A stretch of 64,000 bases of DNA from JALHUB01 sp050010555 (GCA_050010555.1 JBEKKV010000001.1:83091-147090), one strand, 5' to 3'. Numbered from the stretch's first letter, positions 34,499 to 43,990 are shown. Notes: a model not told the origin generated them from the letters alone. Translations and numbers: made by a program.

Positions 34499-35606
34499 GT
34501 CGCAGCGCCTCCATCGGCTCCAGCAGCGCCGCTCGAGCCGCCGGGTAGATCGCGCCGAAGAACGCCACGCCGACAGCCACGCCCAGCGCTTGACCGAAAA
34601 CCGAAGCCGGGTACTGCGGGTGGAAGAAGCCGACTACTTGTGGCAGACTCTTGATGACCTGGATGGCCGCAAACCCGAGGCCGGTCCCGATGAAGGCGCC
34701 TGCAAGGGCGATCAGAAGCGCCTCTCCCATCACCATGATCACGATGCGTCCTCTCGACCAACCGACGGCCCGCAAGATGCCGAACTCGCGTGTCCGCTCG
34801 AAGACGGACATTAGCGACGTATTCATTACGCCGACGGCGCCCATGAAGAGCGCCAGGATGGAGACGCCGACGTCAGCGGCGCTGATCAGGCCCAGGTTCC
34901 GGTCGACTACCCCGAACTGCGACGCGGTCTGAACGCAGGCTAGTTCCGGGTGGTCGTGCTGGATCTGCGCTTGCAAGGCACCCAGGTCCGTGCCGGGCTT
35001 CGTCTTCACAAAGAGGAGCGTGACGTAGCCTGACAGGCGCTGTCGGCCCTGCACCCAGCTCAGCGGCAGCATCGAAGCTGCGTCGGCGAACGGGTTCCCG
35101 ACGCTGTAGATGCCGACGATGTTATAGGTAATAGTGTCGATGGTCACCTGGTCGCCGACGGTCTTGTGCAGGTCTTCGGCGGTGCGAAAGCCCAGGATTA
35201 TCTCGTCGGTTGCGTCGGTCGTGTACGCGCGCCCTTGGAGGATCTGCACGCCGAACGGCGCGAGTTCGTCCGGCGGGATGCCGAGCTCGAGGAAGAATGG
35301 ATTGCCGTTGAAGTTGACGCCGGCGACGAGCACACCGACGGTCTCCTGGACTTGCGGATAGGACTTGACCGCCGCAACCTCCTTCTCGTCAAGGTTGCTA
35401 TACAGAACGTCCGATACGCCCTTCTGAGCGACGGTGAAGTCGGCCTTCCCGATCTCAAGGACCGAGATCGCCGTTTGCTTGAGGCTGTATGTGAGCACGC
35501 CCATCGCGACGACCATCATGATGGCGATGGCGACGGCCAGGGCGGTCAGCGATGACCGCACTTTGCGGGTTAGGACGTTACGGGGAATGAGCCCAAGAAA
35601 AGACAT
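34491..35606 (-). CDS. FtsX/MacB-type ABC permease
   Basis: A 371-residue permease with an N-terminal helix (residues 16-38), a MacB-type extracytoplasmic domain (residues 40-245) and three C-terminal helices in the FtsX fold; the FERTREFGILRAVGWSRGRIVIMVMGEAL loop before helix 3 is diagnostic. With the partner ATPase it probably moves lipids, lipoproteins or peptides at the membrane surface. No membrane-fusion protein or outer-membrane factor is nearby, as expected for a monoderm cell. Confidence 0.92.
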   Translation of the reverse strand: MSFLGLIPRNVLTRKVRSSLTALAVAIAIMMVVAMGVLTYSLKQTAISVLEIGKADFTVAQKGVSDVLYSNLDEKEVAAVKSYPQVQETVGVLVAGVNFNGNPFFLELGIPPDELAPFGVQILQGRAYTTDATDEIILGFRTAEDLHKTVGDQVTIDTITYNIVGIYSVGNPFADAASMLPLSWVQGRQRLSGYVTLLFVKTKPGTDLGALQAQIQHDHPELACVQTASQFGVVDRNLGLISAADVGVSILALFMGAVGVMNTSLMSVFERTREFGILRAVGWSRGRIVIMVMGEALLIALAGAFIGTGLGFAAIQVIKSLPQVVGFFHPQYPASVFGQALGVAVGVAFFGAIYPAARAALLEPMEALRHE

Positions 35607-35731
35607 TCCTTGTCCTTCCCCTAACGGGACTCGCCTTCAAATCGGCGCGACGACATCCGGCGTCTGCTGGGTCAACTGTCGCACATTGCGCGGCGTTTTT
35701 CAAGGGAGGAGTTGTGAGCGCCTTTGGGGGT

Positions 35732-35752
35732 GCGTCCGCCGAAGGCGGACGC
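35732..35752. repeat. Nine-pair palindrome, REP-like
   Basis: GCGTCCGCC, loop GAA, GGCGGACGC lies in the 260-base gap between the permease and glutaminyl cyclase genes. The hairpin at 55360-55380 has the same layout with one compensated base pair (T-A to C-G) and another three-base loop, suggesting a dispersed palindromic element. Nothing else recognisable is in the gap except an inverted repeat GATACGGCA/TGCCGTATC (35812-35855). Confidence 0.4.
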
Positions 35753-35866
35753 CGGAACGCACGCTGGCGCCAGCAATCGTCCGGCAGTTGCGTCGTCGTC
35801 GACTCGTGAATGATACGGCAGTGAAGGGTGCGATGACCGCGCTCCTTGCCGTATCGATAATCGTGC

Positions 35867-36640
35867 CTAGTGGAAACGCGCCTTCCAGATGAGTGGACAC
35901 GACTGCCCGGTCAGGAAGAACACGTTCTCGTCCTTGTCCCAGGCGATGCCGTTCGGCGTCCCTCCCGGGCACATCTCCGGCGGCAGCGTGAAGCGCACCA
36001 CCTGCGACGGATCGTCCTCTCGAATGCGATAGATGTAGGATGTCTCCCACTGATTCGCCCAGATGTAGGTCCCATCGAATTCCAGCTCGTTGAGCTTTTC
36101 GATCGGCTCGCCTCCGAACGATATCGACACCTGCTTCACGATCGCAAACGACTGCGGATCGCGATAAAACAGTGTCGAACTGCCGTTGGAGTTCACCAGC
36201 CACTTGTCCGTCGCCGTGAGCCCCCAGCCTTCGCCGTCGTAGTGCGCGAGGAGCGAGTATGGATTTGCGGCCGTGCGGTCGAAGAGAAAGGCTTCACCCT
36301 CCATGTAGGTTAGCAGATACGTCTTCCCGAAAGCCCGCACCAGCCCCTCGCCGAAGAAGCCCTCATTGTTGGGGACCGACCAGAGCACCGCGCCGGTCTT
36401 CTCGTCGAGCGCCCGCACCTGTGATTTGCCCTTCAAGCCCGTGCTCTCCCAGAGCACCCCGTCGCTTACCAGCAGGCCTTCTGTCCAGGCATTGTCCGCG
36501 TGCGGGATCGATTCCAGGAGCTCGACTCGGCCTTCCGGCGTTGGTGATGAAGTCTTGGAAGAATGACAGTCGCCTCCCGCAACGGCGTTAACCAGCAGGA
36601 CGGGAAAGAGCGCGAGGAGAGCCGCATAAGGTGTCTTCAT
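35867..36640 (-). CDS. Glutaminyl-peptide cyclotransferase (plant/bacterial beta-propeller type)
   Basis: A 257-residue exported enzyme that cyclises N-terminal glutamine to pyroglutamate. After a signal-like segment (residues 1-22) and a short Ser/Thr-Pro linker come the family blades: PHADNAWTEGLLVSDGVLWESTGLKGKSQVRALDEKTG, EGFFGEGL, GEGWGLTATDKWLVNSNGSSTLFYRDP, KLNELEFDGTYIWANQWETSYIYRI and GGTPNGIAWDKDENVFFLTGQ. Length is normal. It may stabilise secreted proteins whose mature N-terminus is Gln. AGAGGAA precedes the ATG. A 9-base inverted repeat just beyond its stop may end transcription. Confidence 0.9.
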   Translation of the reverse strand: MKTPYAALLALFPVLLVNAVAGGDCHSSKTSSPTPEGRVELLESIPHADNAWTEGLLVSDGVLWESTGLKGKSQVRALDEKTGAVLWSVPNNEGFFGEGLVRAFGKTYLLTYMEGEAFLFDRTAANPYSLLAHYDGEGWGLTATDKWLVNSNGSSTLFYRDPQSFAIVKQVSISFGGEPIEKLNELEFDGTYIWANQWETSYIYRIREDDPSQVVRFTLPPEMCPGGTPNGIAWDKDENVFFLTGQSCPLIWKARFH

Positions 36641-36739
36641 TTCCTCTGGTATTATAGGCTTCCCAATCCACGCGATTCCAGCGGCGGTCGACCGTCTGGC
36701 GCCGATTGCCTACTCTAGTCATTGCCGGACTTCTAGCCC

Positions 36740-36768
36740 TTGACCGAAACATCAGGCGGTTCTAGAAT
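36740..36768 (+). promoter_or_regulatory. Sigma-70-type promoter for livK
   Basis: TTGACC (36740-36745) and TAGAAT (36763-36768) are separated by 17 bases. A perfect AAGGAGGT ribosome site lies seven bases before the livK ATG at 36858, so the leader is about 83 bases. Confidence 0.65.
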
Positions 36769-36857
36769 CCGCTTACTTAGCGCCGTCCCTTTGATTCGTC
36801 GAGACGGCTTGCGGATCTGTATATAGCGTTTCAGAGCCCCAAAAGGAGGTCCAAGAC

Positions 36858-38216
36858 ATGAAGCACAGCAAGGGAAAAAGCGCGCATGGAAGGCGCTTTT
36901 GGTTAGTGGCGCTGTCCCTCGTCGGCATCCTCTCCCTGGTGGCGATGTCCTGCGGCGGCAGCAGCAAAAGTAACACGCCGACGCCGGCCGGTACGAAGGC
37001 CGCCGGCACGACGGCCGCCGGCACAACGGTTGCCGGCACCACGGCGCCCTCCGCGGGAGGCCCGCTCAAAGTCGGTATCCTCTTTGACTTCACCGGCGAC
37101 CTCTCCGAGTTCGGGCCCAACATGCTGAACGGCGCCAAGCTGGCGCAAACGGACATCGACGCCGCCGGCGGCGTCATGGGCCAGGACATCGTATTTAAGC
37201 AGGCCGACTCGCAGACGTCGTCCGCCCCGGCTGTGGACGCCGCAAGGCAACTAGTTGAGTCCGACGGAGTCTCCGCTGTCATCGGATCGCTGTCTAGTGG
37301 TGTCACATTGGCCGTGGCGGAGGGCGTGACGATTCCCGACAACGTCATCCAGATCTCTCCGGCTTCGACGTCGCCCGCGCTCACCGACGTGCAGGACAAC
37401 GACCTCCTGTTCCGGACCACTCTCTCCGACACTGCCCAGGGCCTTGTCCTTGGGCAATTGGCGAAGCAGCTCGGCTACAACAAAATGGCCACCATCTACG
37501 TGAACAATGCCTACGGCCAGGGCCTCTCCGACGCCTTCGCGAAGTCCTTTGAGGCACAGGGTGGCACGGTAACGGACCAGGTCCCGACGGAACAGGAGCA
37601 GGCCTCCTACCTGGCAGAGCTCCAGAAGGCTGTCTCCGGCAACCCCGATGCCGTTGCGGCGCTCACGTACCCGGAGAGCGCGGAAGTCTACCTTAAGGAA
37701 GGGTTTGACAACAACCTCCTCAAGAACCTCCTCTTCTGCGACGGGACTCAGTCAGCGGACATCGTCAAGGCTGTTGGCGCCGACAAGCTGGAAGGCATGG
37801 AAGGCACTGTTGCCGCGGCCGCCGATATCCCGACTGACTGGCAGTCGGAGTTCGAAGCAGCCTACGGTCCTCTGCCGCACCTGCCCTATATCGCGGAGTC
37901 CTACGATGCGGTCATCATGGTCGCCCTCGGCGCCGAGAAGGCCCAATCGACTGACCCGATCAAGATCCGCGACGCCATGCGGACGCTCAACGACCCGAAT
38001 GGCACAAAGATCACGTCCGGCGCGGCGGGCATCAAGCAGGCGCTGGACCTGATTCACCAGGGCAAGCCGATCAACTACCAGGGCGCATCCGGATTCGCCG
38101 GCTGGGACAAGAACGGCGACGTGCCGTCCGGCTACATTCAGATCTGGAAGTACCAGGGCGGCCAGATCGTCACCGTCAGCAAGCAAGCGGTTACCCTGCC
38201 AACGCCAGCACCATAA
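36858..38216 (+). CDS. livK: Branched-chain amino acid/amide ABC transporter substrate-binding lipoprotein
   Basis: A 452-residue type I periplasmic-binding-fold protein. The signal sequence ends LSLVAMSCGG with a lipobox-like Cys (an atypical Met at -2), then a Thr/Ala/Gly linker (TPAGTKAAGTTAAGTT). The fold begins PLKVGILFDFTGDLSEFGPNMLNGAKLAQTDIDAAGGVMGQDI, the LivJ/LivK/amide-binding signature. It would capture branched-chain amino acids, amides or urea outside the membrane and deliver them to LivHMGF encoded convergently downstream. The ligand cannot be fixed from sequence. Strong promoter, perfect ribosome site and a downstream terminator suggest high expression from a single-gene transcript. 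Confidence 0.93.
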   Translation: MKHSKGKSAHGRRFWLVALSLVGILSLVAMSCGGSSKSNTPTPAGTKAAGTTAAGTTVAGTTAPSAGGPLKVGILFDFTGDLSEFGPNMLNGAKLAQTDIDAAGGVMGQDIVFKQADSQTSSAPAVDAARQLVESDGVSAVIGSLSSGVTLAVAEGVTIPDNVIQISPASTSPALTDVQDNDLLFRTTLSDTAQGLVLGQLAKQLGYNKMATIYVNNAYGQGLSDAFAKSFEAQGGTVTDQVPTEQEQASYLAELQKAVSGNPDAVAALTYPESAEVYLKEGFDNNLLKNLLFCDGTQSADIVKAVGADKLEGMEGTVAAAADIPTDWQSEFEAAYGPLPHLPYIAESYDAVIMVALGAEKAQSTDPIKIRDAMRTLNDPNGTKITSGAAGIKQALDLIHQGKPINYQGASGFAGWDKNGDVPSGYIQIWKYQGGQIVTVSKQAVTLPTPAP

Positions 38217-38239
38217 GAGCCTCTTCCAGGAGAGCAAAG

Positions 38240-38275
38240 CACGGCCCGGGGAAGAACTCCTCGGGCCGTGTTCTA
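38240..38275 (+). terminator. Intrinsic terminator after livK
   Basis: CACGGCCCG (38240-38248) pairs perfectly with CGGGCCGTG (38262-38270) around a 13-base loop, followed by TTCTAT. It ends the livK transcript. The 220 bases from here to livM contain no further feature that I can support. Confidence 0.75.
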
Positions 38276-38499
38276 TCTCCGGGGCAAAGAAGGGTGAATT
38301 CGCTCACTATCCTGGGACAGAACGTGGGGAGAATGAAGGCTCAAGGGGACGAAATGCAGGGGGCCTTCAGCCCTTCACCTCACCGCATGCAAGAATCCAG
38401 TTGCCGCGAAACCACGGTTATCGTTCGGGGACGTCAGCGAAGCCACTCGTTTGACGTTGGCCGAAGGTTGGGGACGAAGGAGGGCTTGCCCGACGGGCG

Positions 38500-39549
38500 T
38501 TAGCTGCCGTCGGCGGCATCCTCCGCTGTCGCTGTCGGCGCGACGTCCACCGCCTCCTCGACCGCCCTCGGCCGTTCTTTTTCCTTGCCGGCGTACACCG
38601 ATACCCGCTTCTCCTCGCCGAGAATGCCCTTTGGCCGCAGCAGCAGCACGCCGACGACCAGCACGCCGATGAGCAGGTTCCGCACGTAGAAGATGCGCGG
38701 GTCCTGCGAGTTGCTGACGAGCGAGCCCGTGCGGTCCCAGATTAGCCAAACGACCAGCGCCCCTAGAATCGCGCCCTTGTTGTTGCCGCTGCCGCCGACG
38801 ATAAGCATCACCCAGATGAGGAATGTCGCGAACATCGGCACAAAGGTGTCCGGCGTTATCGCCCGCACGTAGTGTGCGTAAAGGGCGCCGCCGACGCCCA
38901 TGATGAAGGCGCCAAGCATGAACGCCTGCATCTTGAAAGCGAAGATGTTCTTGCCACTCGCCGCTGCGGTCATCTCATCCTCGCGGATCGCCCGCAGCAC
39001 ACGACCCCACGGCGAGCGTATTCCCCGCTCCACGGCCACGTAGACGATGAGTAGGACAAATGCGGCAATGCCAAGATAGACGTATCTGTAGTCAGCCGTG
39101 TCGACCAGCCCGTGGAGCGGCTGGGGAATGCCGATCATGCCGCGCGTCCCGTTGACCAGCCAGTTCTCGTTGACGAAGACGTGTCGGAGCGATTCGGCGA
39201 CGCCGATGGTGACGATCGCAAGGTAATCTTCACGCAATCGCAGAGTGGGAATGCCAACGATGAATGCCAGGATAGCACAGACAAAGCCGGCGCCCACGAG
39301 GCCGACAACGAACGGCAAATGATAGCCGCCGATGTAGGTCTCGTAGGCGCCGCTGGAAGACTGCTTGGTGAGGACTGCTGTGGTGTAGGCGCCGACGGCA
39401 AAGAAGGCCGCCACGCCGAAGTTGAATATGCCCGTGTAGCCCCAGTGCACGTTCAGGCCGACAGCGAACACTCCGTAGATCACCACCAGCGTCAGGAATC
39501 CGGCCATGTAGGATGGGTTGATCATGTCGTGGAAGAAACTTGGTATCAT
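38500..39549 (-). CDS. livM: Branched-chain amino acid-type ABC permease LivM
   Basis: A 349-residue permease with about nine helices. The EAA-like cytoplasmic loop RSPWGRVLRAIREDEMTAAASGKNIFAFKMQAFMLGAFIMGVGGALYAHY is diagnostic of LivM. ATG 39549 overlaps the livH stop (ATGA), and the longer upstream frame is a livH shadow. The C-terminal 45 residues are a charged extension (KEKERPRAVEEAVDVAPTATAEDAADG) not needed for transport. Forms the channel with LivH. Confidence 0.92.
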   Translation of the reverse strand: MIPSFFHDMINPSYMAGFLTLVVIYGVFAVGLNVHWGYTGIFNFGVAAFFAVGAYTTAVLTKQSSSGAYETYIGGYHLPFVVGLVGAGFVCAILAFIVGIPTLRLREDYLAIVTIGVAESLRHVFVNENWLVNGTRGMIGIPQPLHGLVDTADYRYVYLGIAAFVLLIVYVAVERGIRSPWGRVLRAIREDEMTAAASGKNIFAFKMQAFMLGAFIMGVGGALYAHYVRAITPDTFVPMFATFLIWVMLIVGGSGNNKGAILGALVVWLIWDRTGSLVSNSQDPRIFYVRNLLIGVLVVGVLLLRPKGILGEEKRVSVYAGKEKERPRAVEEAVDVAPTATAEDAADGS

Positions 39550-40433
39550 TGCTTCCTCGCTCCGAAAATCCCCTGCGGACGCACGAGCAGGATAGCGAAG
39601 AGGATGATGAAGGCGATGGTCGGCTTGTAAGCCGGCGAGATCCATTCCGTAGAAAGCTCCTGCGACACGCCGATGGTCAGCGCGCCGACGAGGGCTCCGT
39701 GCGGGCTGCCCACGCCTCCCAGTATGGCGGCGGAGAACAGCGGCAGCAGGAAGTCGAAGCCCATCTCCGGCATGAGGTGAGACTGAATTCCCAGCAGCAC
39801 GCCTGCGAGCCCGGCAAGCGATCCGCCGATCAGCCACGTCCAGACCACCACCTGCTCAGTGTCGATGCCGGAAACGCGCGCCAGGTCCATGTTGTCAGCC
39901 GTCGCGCGCATCGCCCTGCCGAGCTTCGTGCGATAGAGCAGCAGGTACACGACAATAACGGAGAGCACGGCAACAACGCCGATGAACATCTGGTCCGGCT
40001 TCAGTTCGATTCCGAGAGGGAAGTTGTGCGCCCGCTGGATGCCCGTCACGTAGAAGTGCGTGTCGGGGCCCCAGCGAAGGTAGACGATGCTCCGTACGAT
40101 GATCGCCATTCCCAGCGAGGCCATCGCCAGGATGACGAGGTTGGCGTTTCGCCGTCGCAGCGGCCGGTAGACGAGGCGGTCGATTACCACACACAGCACG
40201 GCGACGACGGCCATCGCCGCCAGGATGGCCCCAATCATCCCGATGCCAAAGGACAGGGGACCGATGTGGCCGCCGCGGGCGAAGGTCAGGAAAGCGATGT
40301 ACGCGCCCAGGGTCATGAGGTCGCCGTGAGCGAAGTTGGCGAACTTGAGGATGCCGTAGACAAGCGTCAGGCCAATCGACCCCAGCGCAATGATGCTGCC
40401 CACGATAAGGCCGATGACGATTAACTCCGCCAT
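39546..40433 (-). CDS. livH: Branched-chain amino acid-type ABC permease LivH
   Basis: A 295-residue permease with about eight helices, opening GLIVGSIIALGSIGLTLVYGILKFANFAHGDLMTLGAYIAF, the classic LivH N-terminus, and carrying TKLGRAMRATADNMDLARVSGIDTEQV, the conserved loop that contacts the ATPases. It lies between livF and livM, and overlaps livM by four bases. Confidence 0.93.
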   Translation of the reverse strand: MAELIVIGLIVGSIIALGSIGLTLVYGILKFANFAHGDLMTLGAYIAFLTFARGGHIGPLSFGIGMIGAILAAMAVVAVLCVVIDRLVYRPLRRRNANLVILAMASLGMAIIVRSIVYLRWGPDTHFYVTGIQRAHNFPLGIELKPDQMFIGVVAVLSVIVVYLLLYRTKLGRAMRATADNMDLARVSGIDTEQVVVWTWLIGGSLAGLAGVLLGIQSHLMPEMGFDFLLPLFSAAILGGVGSPHGALVGALTIGVSQELSTEWISPAYKPTIAFIILFAILLVRPQGIFGARKQ

Positions 40434-40442
40434 TTTCCGCCT

Positions 40443-41150
40443 CTATCCACCGAGATAAAGCCTTCCAACCTCTTCGCTGTTGAGGAGGTTCTGGCCGGTG
40501 TCCTCCATCGCGTTCTTGCCCATCACCAGCACGTAGCCCCGATGGCAGAGCGCCAGCGCCTCCCGCGCGTTCTGCTCGACGATCAGGATCGCGACGCCTT
40601 TATGATTGATGTCGCGGATCTTCTCCAGTATGTCGCCGACCATGCGCGGCGAAAGGCTGGCGGTCGGCTCGTCCAGCAGCAGCAGGCGTGGCTCAAGCAT
40701 CAGCGCGCGGGCCAGGGCGAGCATCTGCCGCTGACCGCCGGAAAGCTTGCCAGCCTTCACGTTTGGCCGCTCGGAGAGGACGGGGAACAGGCCGTAGATC
40801 TCGTCCAGTCGCCGCTTGAAGCCGTCCCGGGCGATGAACGCGCCCATCTGGAGATTCTCGACGATGGTCAGGGAGGGGAAGACGTTTTCGCTCTGCGGCA
40901 CGAAGGAGACGCCCTTTCGCACCATCTTCTGGGGTGGGAGGGCCGTCGCATCTTCGCCGTTCAGGAGCAGCTTGCCTTTGCGCAGCTTCAGCAGTCCGAA
41001 GCACGCTTTGAGCAGCGTCGACTTGCCGGCGCCGTTCGGCCCGATGACGGAGACGATCTCTCCTTCGTCGACCAGCAGCGAGACGCCGTGGAGGATATCG
41101 ACCTCGCCGTAGCCGGTGACGACGCCGTCGGCCTCGAGGATGACGCTCAC
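40443..41150 (-). CDS. livF: Branched-chain amino acid-type ABC ATPase LivF
   Basis: A 235-residue ATPase with Walker A SVIGPNGAGKSTLLKACFGLL, SFVPQSENVFPSLTIVENL, signature LSGGQRQMLALARALMLEPRLLLLDEPTASLSP and H-loop IVEQNAREAL. The GYGEVDILHGVS opening and GPNGAGKST loop place it in LivF. GTG start overlaps the livG stop as GTGA. Confidence 0.93.
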   Translation of the reverse strand: MSVILEADGVVTGYGEVDILHGVSLLVDEGEIVSVIGPNGAGKSTLLKACFGLLKLRKGKLLLNGEDATALPPQKMVRKGVSFVPQSENVFPSLTIVENLQMGAFIARDGFKRRLDEIYGLFPVLSERPNVKAGKLSGGQRQMLALARALMLEPRLLLLDEPTASLSPRMVGDILEKIRDINHKGVAILIVEQNAREALALCHRGYVLVMGKNAMEDTGQNLLNSEEVGRLYLGG

Positions 41151-41929
41151 CGGTACTGCCCTCCCAGGTACGCTTCCAGTACCCGTTCGTCGTGCACCAC
41201 CTCTTCGGGCGTGCCTTCGGCGATCTTTTCGCCGCTGCTCATGACGATGACGGGGTTGCAGAGCCGTGCTACCAGGTCCATGTCGTGCTCGATGAGGAAG
41301 AACGTGATCCCCGATTCATCGCGCAGCTTTTCGACGAGCAGCGCCAGGCTCTTCATCAGCGTCGGATTGACGCCGGCGCCGGGCTCGTCGAGGAGGATGA
41401 GCTGGGGGTCGCACATGAGCGTTCGCGCCAACTCCAGCAGCTTCTTCTGCCCTGACGACAGAGTGGAAGCGTACTCGTTGCGCAGGTGCCACAGGTTGAC
41501 GAACTCAAGGACTTGCAGCGCCTTGTCGCGGATCTCTCGTTCCTGGCGCCGCACGCGGAAGGGCAGCAGCCATGGGTTCCACAGCTTCTCACCGGACTGG
41601 CCGGCCGGGACGAGCATCAAGTTCTCGACAACGGTCATCTGCTTCAGCTCGCGCGGTATCTGAAACGTGCGGACAATACCCCTGGCGAAGACCTTGTGTG
41701 GCGGCAGGCCGTCGATGCGACCGCCGTTGAAAACGATGCGACCGGATGTGGGCTTGAGGAAGCCAGTGACGATGTTGAACAGTGTGGTCTTGCCGGCGCC
41801 GTTCGGGCCGATAAGGCCGGTAATGGTGCCGCGCTTCACATTGAAGGAGCAGTGGTTGACGGCTCGGAGGCCCTCGAAGCTCTTGGTGACGGCTTCCACG
41901 CTGAGCAAGGCGCCGTTGGCGGTTGACAT
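41147..41929 (-). CDS. livG: Branched-chain amino acid-type ABC ATPase LivG
   Basis: A 260-residue ATPase with Walker A GLIGPNGAGKTTLFNIVTGFLKPTSG, VRTFQIPRELKQMTVVENL (the LivG RTFQ motif), signature LSSGQKKLLELARTLMCDPQLILLDEPGAGVNP and H-loop LIEHDMDLV. It is first in the livG-F-H-M operon; GAGGG precedes the ATG. The 296 bases upstream contain no gene I can support. Confidence 0.93.
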   Translation of the reverse strand: MSTANGALLSVEAVTKSFEGLRAVNHCSFNVKRGTITGLIGPNGAGKTTLFNIVTGFLKPTSGRIVFNGGRIDGLPPHKVFARGIVRTFQIPRELKQMTVVENLMLVPAGQSGEKLWNPWLLPFRVRRQEREIRDKALQVLEFVNLWHLRNEYASTLSSGQKKLLELARTLMCDPQLILLDEPGAGVNPTLMKSLALLVEKLRDESGITFFLIEHDMDLVARLCNPVIVMSSGEKIAEGTPEEVVHDERVLEAYLGGQYR

Positions 41930-42225
41930 AATTGCCCTCTAGGGACGCGAAAAAGCACTTTCTAGTCACCAAATATACAATAGTTCGGGGCTATGCGCTC
42001 CACCCCCTCGGCGATTGAGGACAAAGCATGGCAGGGATGGGACGATCGACGATGCGGAAAGAGAAGAAAAGGTACGCTGGGGACAACTTGCTGGAGCAGC
42101 CCGTGGGTTGCCGCGTCCGTGAGGCCGCCGGAAACCGGACCGCTCCAGCCAAACTCGCCTCGCTCCCCTGTGACTGCCCTGTCGGGCGGACATCGAGGCG
42201 AAGACGCGAAAGATGCGCTTTGCTG

Positions 42226-42414
42226 CTAGCTCTCCCCTCGGCGCTTGACCACGAAGGCGCCGACGACCAGCAACAAGACGAACCCAATTGCCGCGACGAC
42301 GATTATGACGTCCTTCGCATCCCAGTGGCTGCTGCTCGACGCGGCCGCGGCGGCAAGCGGTATCAGCGACATTCCCCCCACGATTGCCTTTCGAAGATCG
42401 CGCGCATCACTCAC
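42226..42414 (-). CDS. Possible small single-helix membrane protein
   Basis: A 62-residue frame from GTG with one strong hydrophobic helix (VIIVVAAIGFVLLLVVGAFVV, residues 37-57) and a basic tail, preceded by an Ala/Ser-rich stretch. Hydrophobicity and the positive-inside tail look real, but the ribosome site is weak and nothing homologous is recognised. It could be spurious. Confidence 0.35.
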   Translation of the reverse strand: MSDARDLRKAIVGGMSLIPLAAAAASSSSHWDAKDVIIVVAAIGFVLLLVVGAFVVKRRGES

Positions 42415-42492
42415 CGGGGACTGGAAAGCGGGACACCACCAGCGCGCCCAGTATAAGCAGGCGCTGCGCCCCTGTCAAAGGTGGCGCAAAAG

Positions 42493-43254
42493 TCACATGT
42501 GCATGACCAGGCCGCCGTCGACCACGAGCGTCTGCCCCGTCACCATGTCGGCGCCCTCGACAAGGCTGACGACCACCTGTGCCACGTCTTCCGGCTGGCA
42601 AACGCGCTTCAACGGCGTCATCCCCGCGATGGCGTTGCGGTACGCCGCGGTGTCACCCGGTCGCGCCTCATGCCAGCGGGTGTCGACGAAGCCCGGCGCG
42701 ACGCAGTTCACCCGGATCTCCGGCGCACAGGTCCTAGCGAACGACATCGTCAGGTTGATAACGGCCGCCTTCGAGGCGCAATAGGGGATCGAGCTGCCGC
42801 CGCCGGCAATCCCCGCTACGGACGCGATGTTGACTATGCAGCCCGCGCCCTGTCGCTGCATCTGCGGCACGACCGCGCGGGAGCAGAAAAAGACGCCTTT
42901 CACGTTCACGGCCAGAATGCGGTCCCACATCGCCTCCGTCACCGCTTCCAGGTCCTTGAAGTCGGCGAAGTGGGTTATGCCGGCGTTGTTGACCAGCACG
43001 TCGATCCCGCCGAATCGCGCGACGGCCTGCGCCGCGATGTCGCGCACCTCGCGGTCCTGCGAAACGTCGGCGCGAACCAGCAGCGCGCTCGCTCCCAGCG
43101 CCTCGACATCGGCTAGCGTCCGGCGCGCTTCGGCCTCCGAACGCGAGTAGTTGACGACGACGTTCGCGCCGCGTCTCGCCAGCGCCAGCGCCGTCTCGCG
43201 CCCAACGCCGACCGCCGACCCGGTCACGATTGCCCTCTTGCCAGCCAGTTCCAT
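42493..43254 (-). CDS. Short-chain dehydrogenase/reductase, FabG-like
   Basis: A 253-residue classical SDR. Cofactor loop TGSAVGVGRETALALARRG near residue 11, NNAGITHF near 88, catalytic Ser in VNIASVAG and Tyr/Lys in YCASK near residue 154, and the C-terminal DMVTGQTLVVDGGLVM. The loop has Ser-Ala-Val in place of the common SGIG but keeps the three glycines. It likely reduces a 3-oxoacyl or sugar/alcohol substrate. Divergent from the CAP lipoprotein gene. Confidence 0.92.
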   Translation of the reverse strand: MELAGKRAIVTGSAVGVGRETALALARRGANVVVNYSRSEAEARRTLADVEALGASALLVRADVSQDREVRDIAAQAVARFGGIDVLVNNAGITHFADFKDLEAVTEAMWDRILAVNVKGVFFCSRAVVPQMQRQGAGCIVNIASVAGIAGGGSSIPYCASKAAVINLTMSFARTCAPEIRVNCVAPGFVDTRWHEARPGDTAAYRNAIAGMTPLKRVCQPEDVAQVVVSLVEGADMVTGQTLVVDGGLVMHM

Positions 43255-43426
43255 CTGCTCCTCCTTCCGCGCTCGCCGCGGTCGCAGTTCTCGTTCGAAT
43301 GCTAGTCGCGGCCGCCAGTTGCCGTCAATTGCTCTCGCCTGCCGCGTCCTGTCGCGCGTTCGGAATGCGGCGCTTGTGTCGATTATCTCCTGGTATGGGT
43401 TGAACCGAGTGAGGAAGGGCGGAGCG

Positions 43427-43951
43427 ATGTCTTTTGTTCAGTGGGCGAGGCGCGGGACCGCACAGCCACGCCTATTACCGGTCGCATCGGCGATCGTCCT
43501 CGGCGCTGCCTTGCTCGTCACCGCCGCTGGCTGCACGCCGCAGCAGGTGATGGAGACGAAGGTCGCCTTCGGCTTGAACGGCATGCGGGCCGACAACGGC
43601 CTTCCGCCGCTCGCCGTCGACCCGGCGCTTTCGTCCGTTGCCCGCACGAGGGCGGAGGACATGGCGACGAAGGGCTACTTTAGCCACACGCCGCCGGACG
43701 GCTGCGATTTCCGCTGCCTCTTCGTCAAGGCTAACGTTACGACCGCGTGGAGCGGCGAGATAATCGCCTGGAACGACTTCTCTGCAACGGACACGGTCAA
43801 CGAGGCGATTCAGATGTGGCACGATAGTCCCGCGCATTTTAGCGTCATCACCAATCGCTGCTTCACGCGGATGGGAACAGGTGTGGCGACAGCGGCGGAT
43901 GGGCGGATCTACTACGTGGTGGTGTTTGAGGGGCGGGCGCCGGGCTGTTAG
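43427..43951 (+). CDS. CAP/SCP-domain lipoprotein
   Basis: A 174-residue secreted protein with a lipoprotein signal (LLVTAAGC, Cys near residue 38) followed by a CAP domain: FGLNGMRADNGLPPLAVDPALSSVARTRAEDMATKGYFSHTPPDG and WHDSPAHFSVITNRCFTRMGTGVATAADGRIYYVVVF. The usual His of the first tetrad (YFSHTPPDG) and the HFSVI His are present. Bacterial CAP proteins are exported and of uncertain function. The ATG at 43427 has AGGAAGG eight bases upstream; earlier in-frame codons lie inside the divergent SDR gene. Confidence 0.85.
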   Translation: MSFVQWARRGTAQPRLLPVASAIVLGAALLVTAAGCTPQQVMETKVAFGLNGMRADNGLPPLAVDPALSSVARTRAEDMATKGYFSHTPPDGCDFRCLFVKANVTTAWSGEIIAWNDFSATDTVNEAIQMWHDSPAHFSVITNRCFTRMGTGVATAADGRIYYVVVFEGRAPGC

Positions 43952-43990
43952 CAGCGCCGGTAGACGTGCAGCCGCGGGATTGGCGAACAA

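Noticed and set aside
42028..42456. A 142-codon plus-strand frame upstream of the SDR gene
   Set aside because: No domain character, Arg/Cys-rich composition and no ribosome site; overlaps a better small membrane-protein frame on the other strand.
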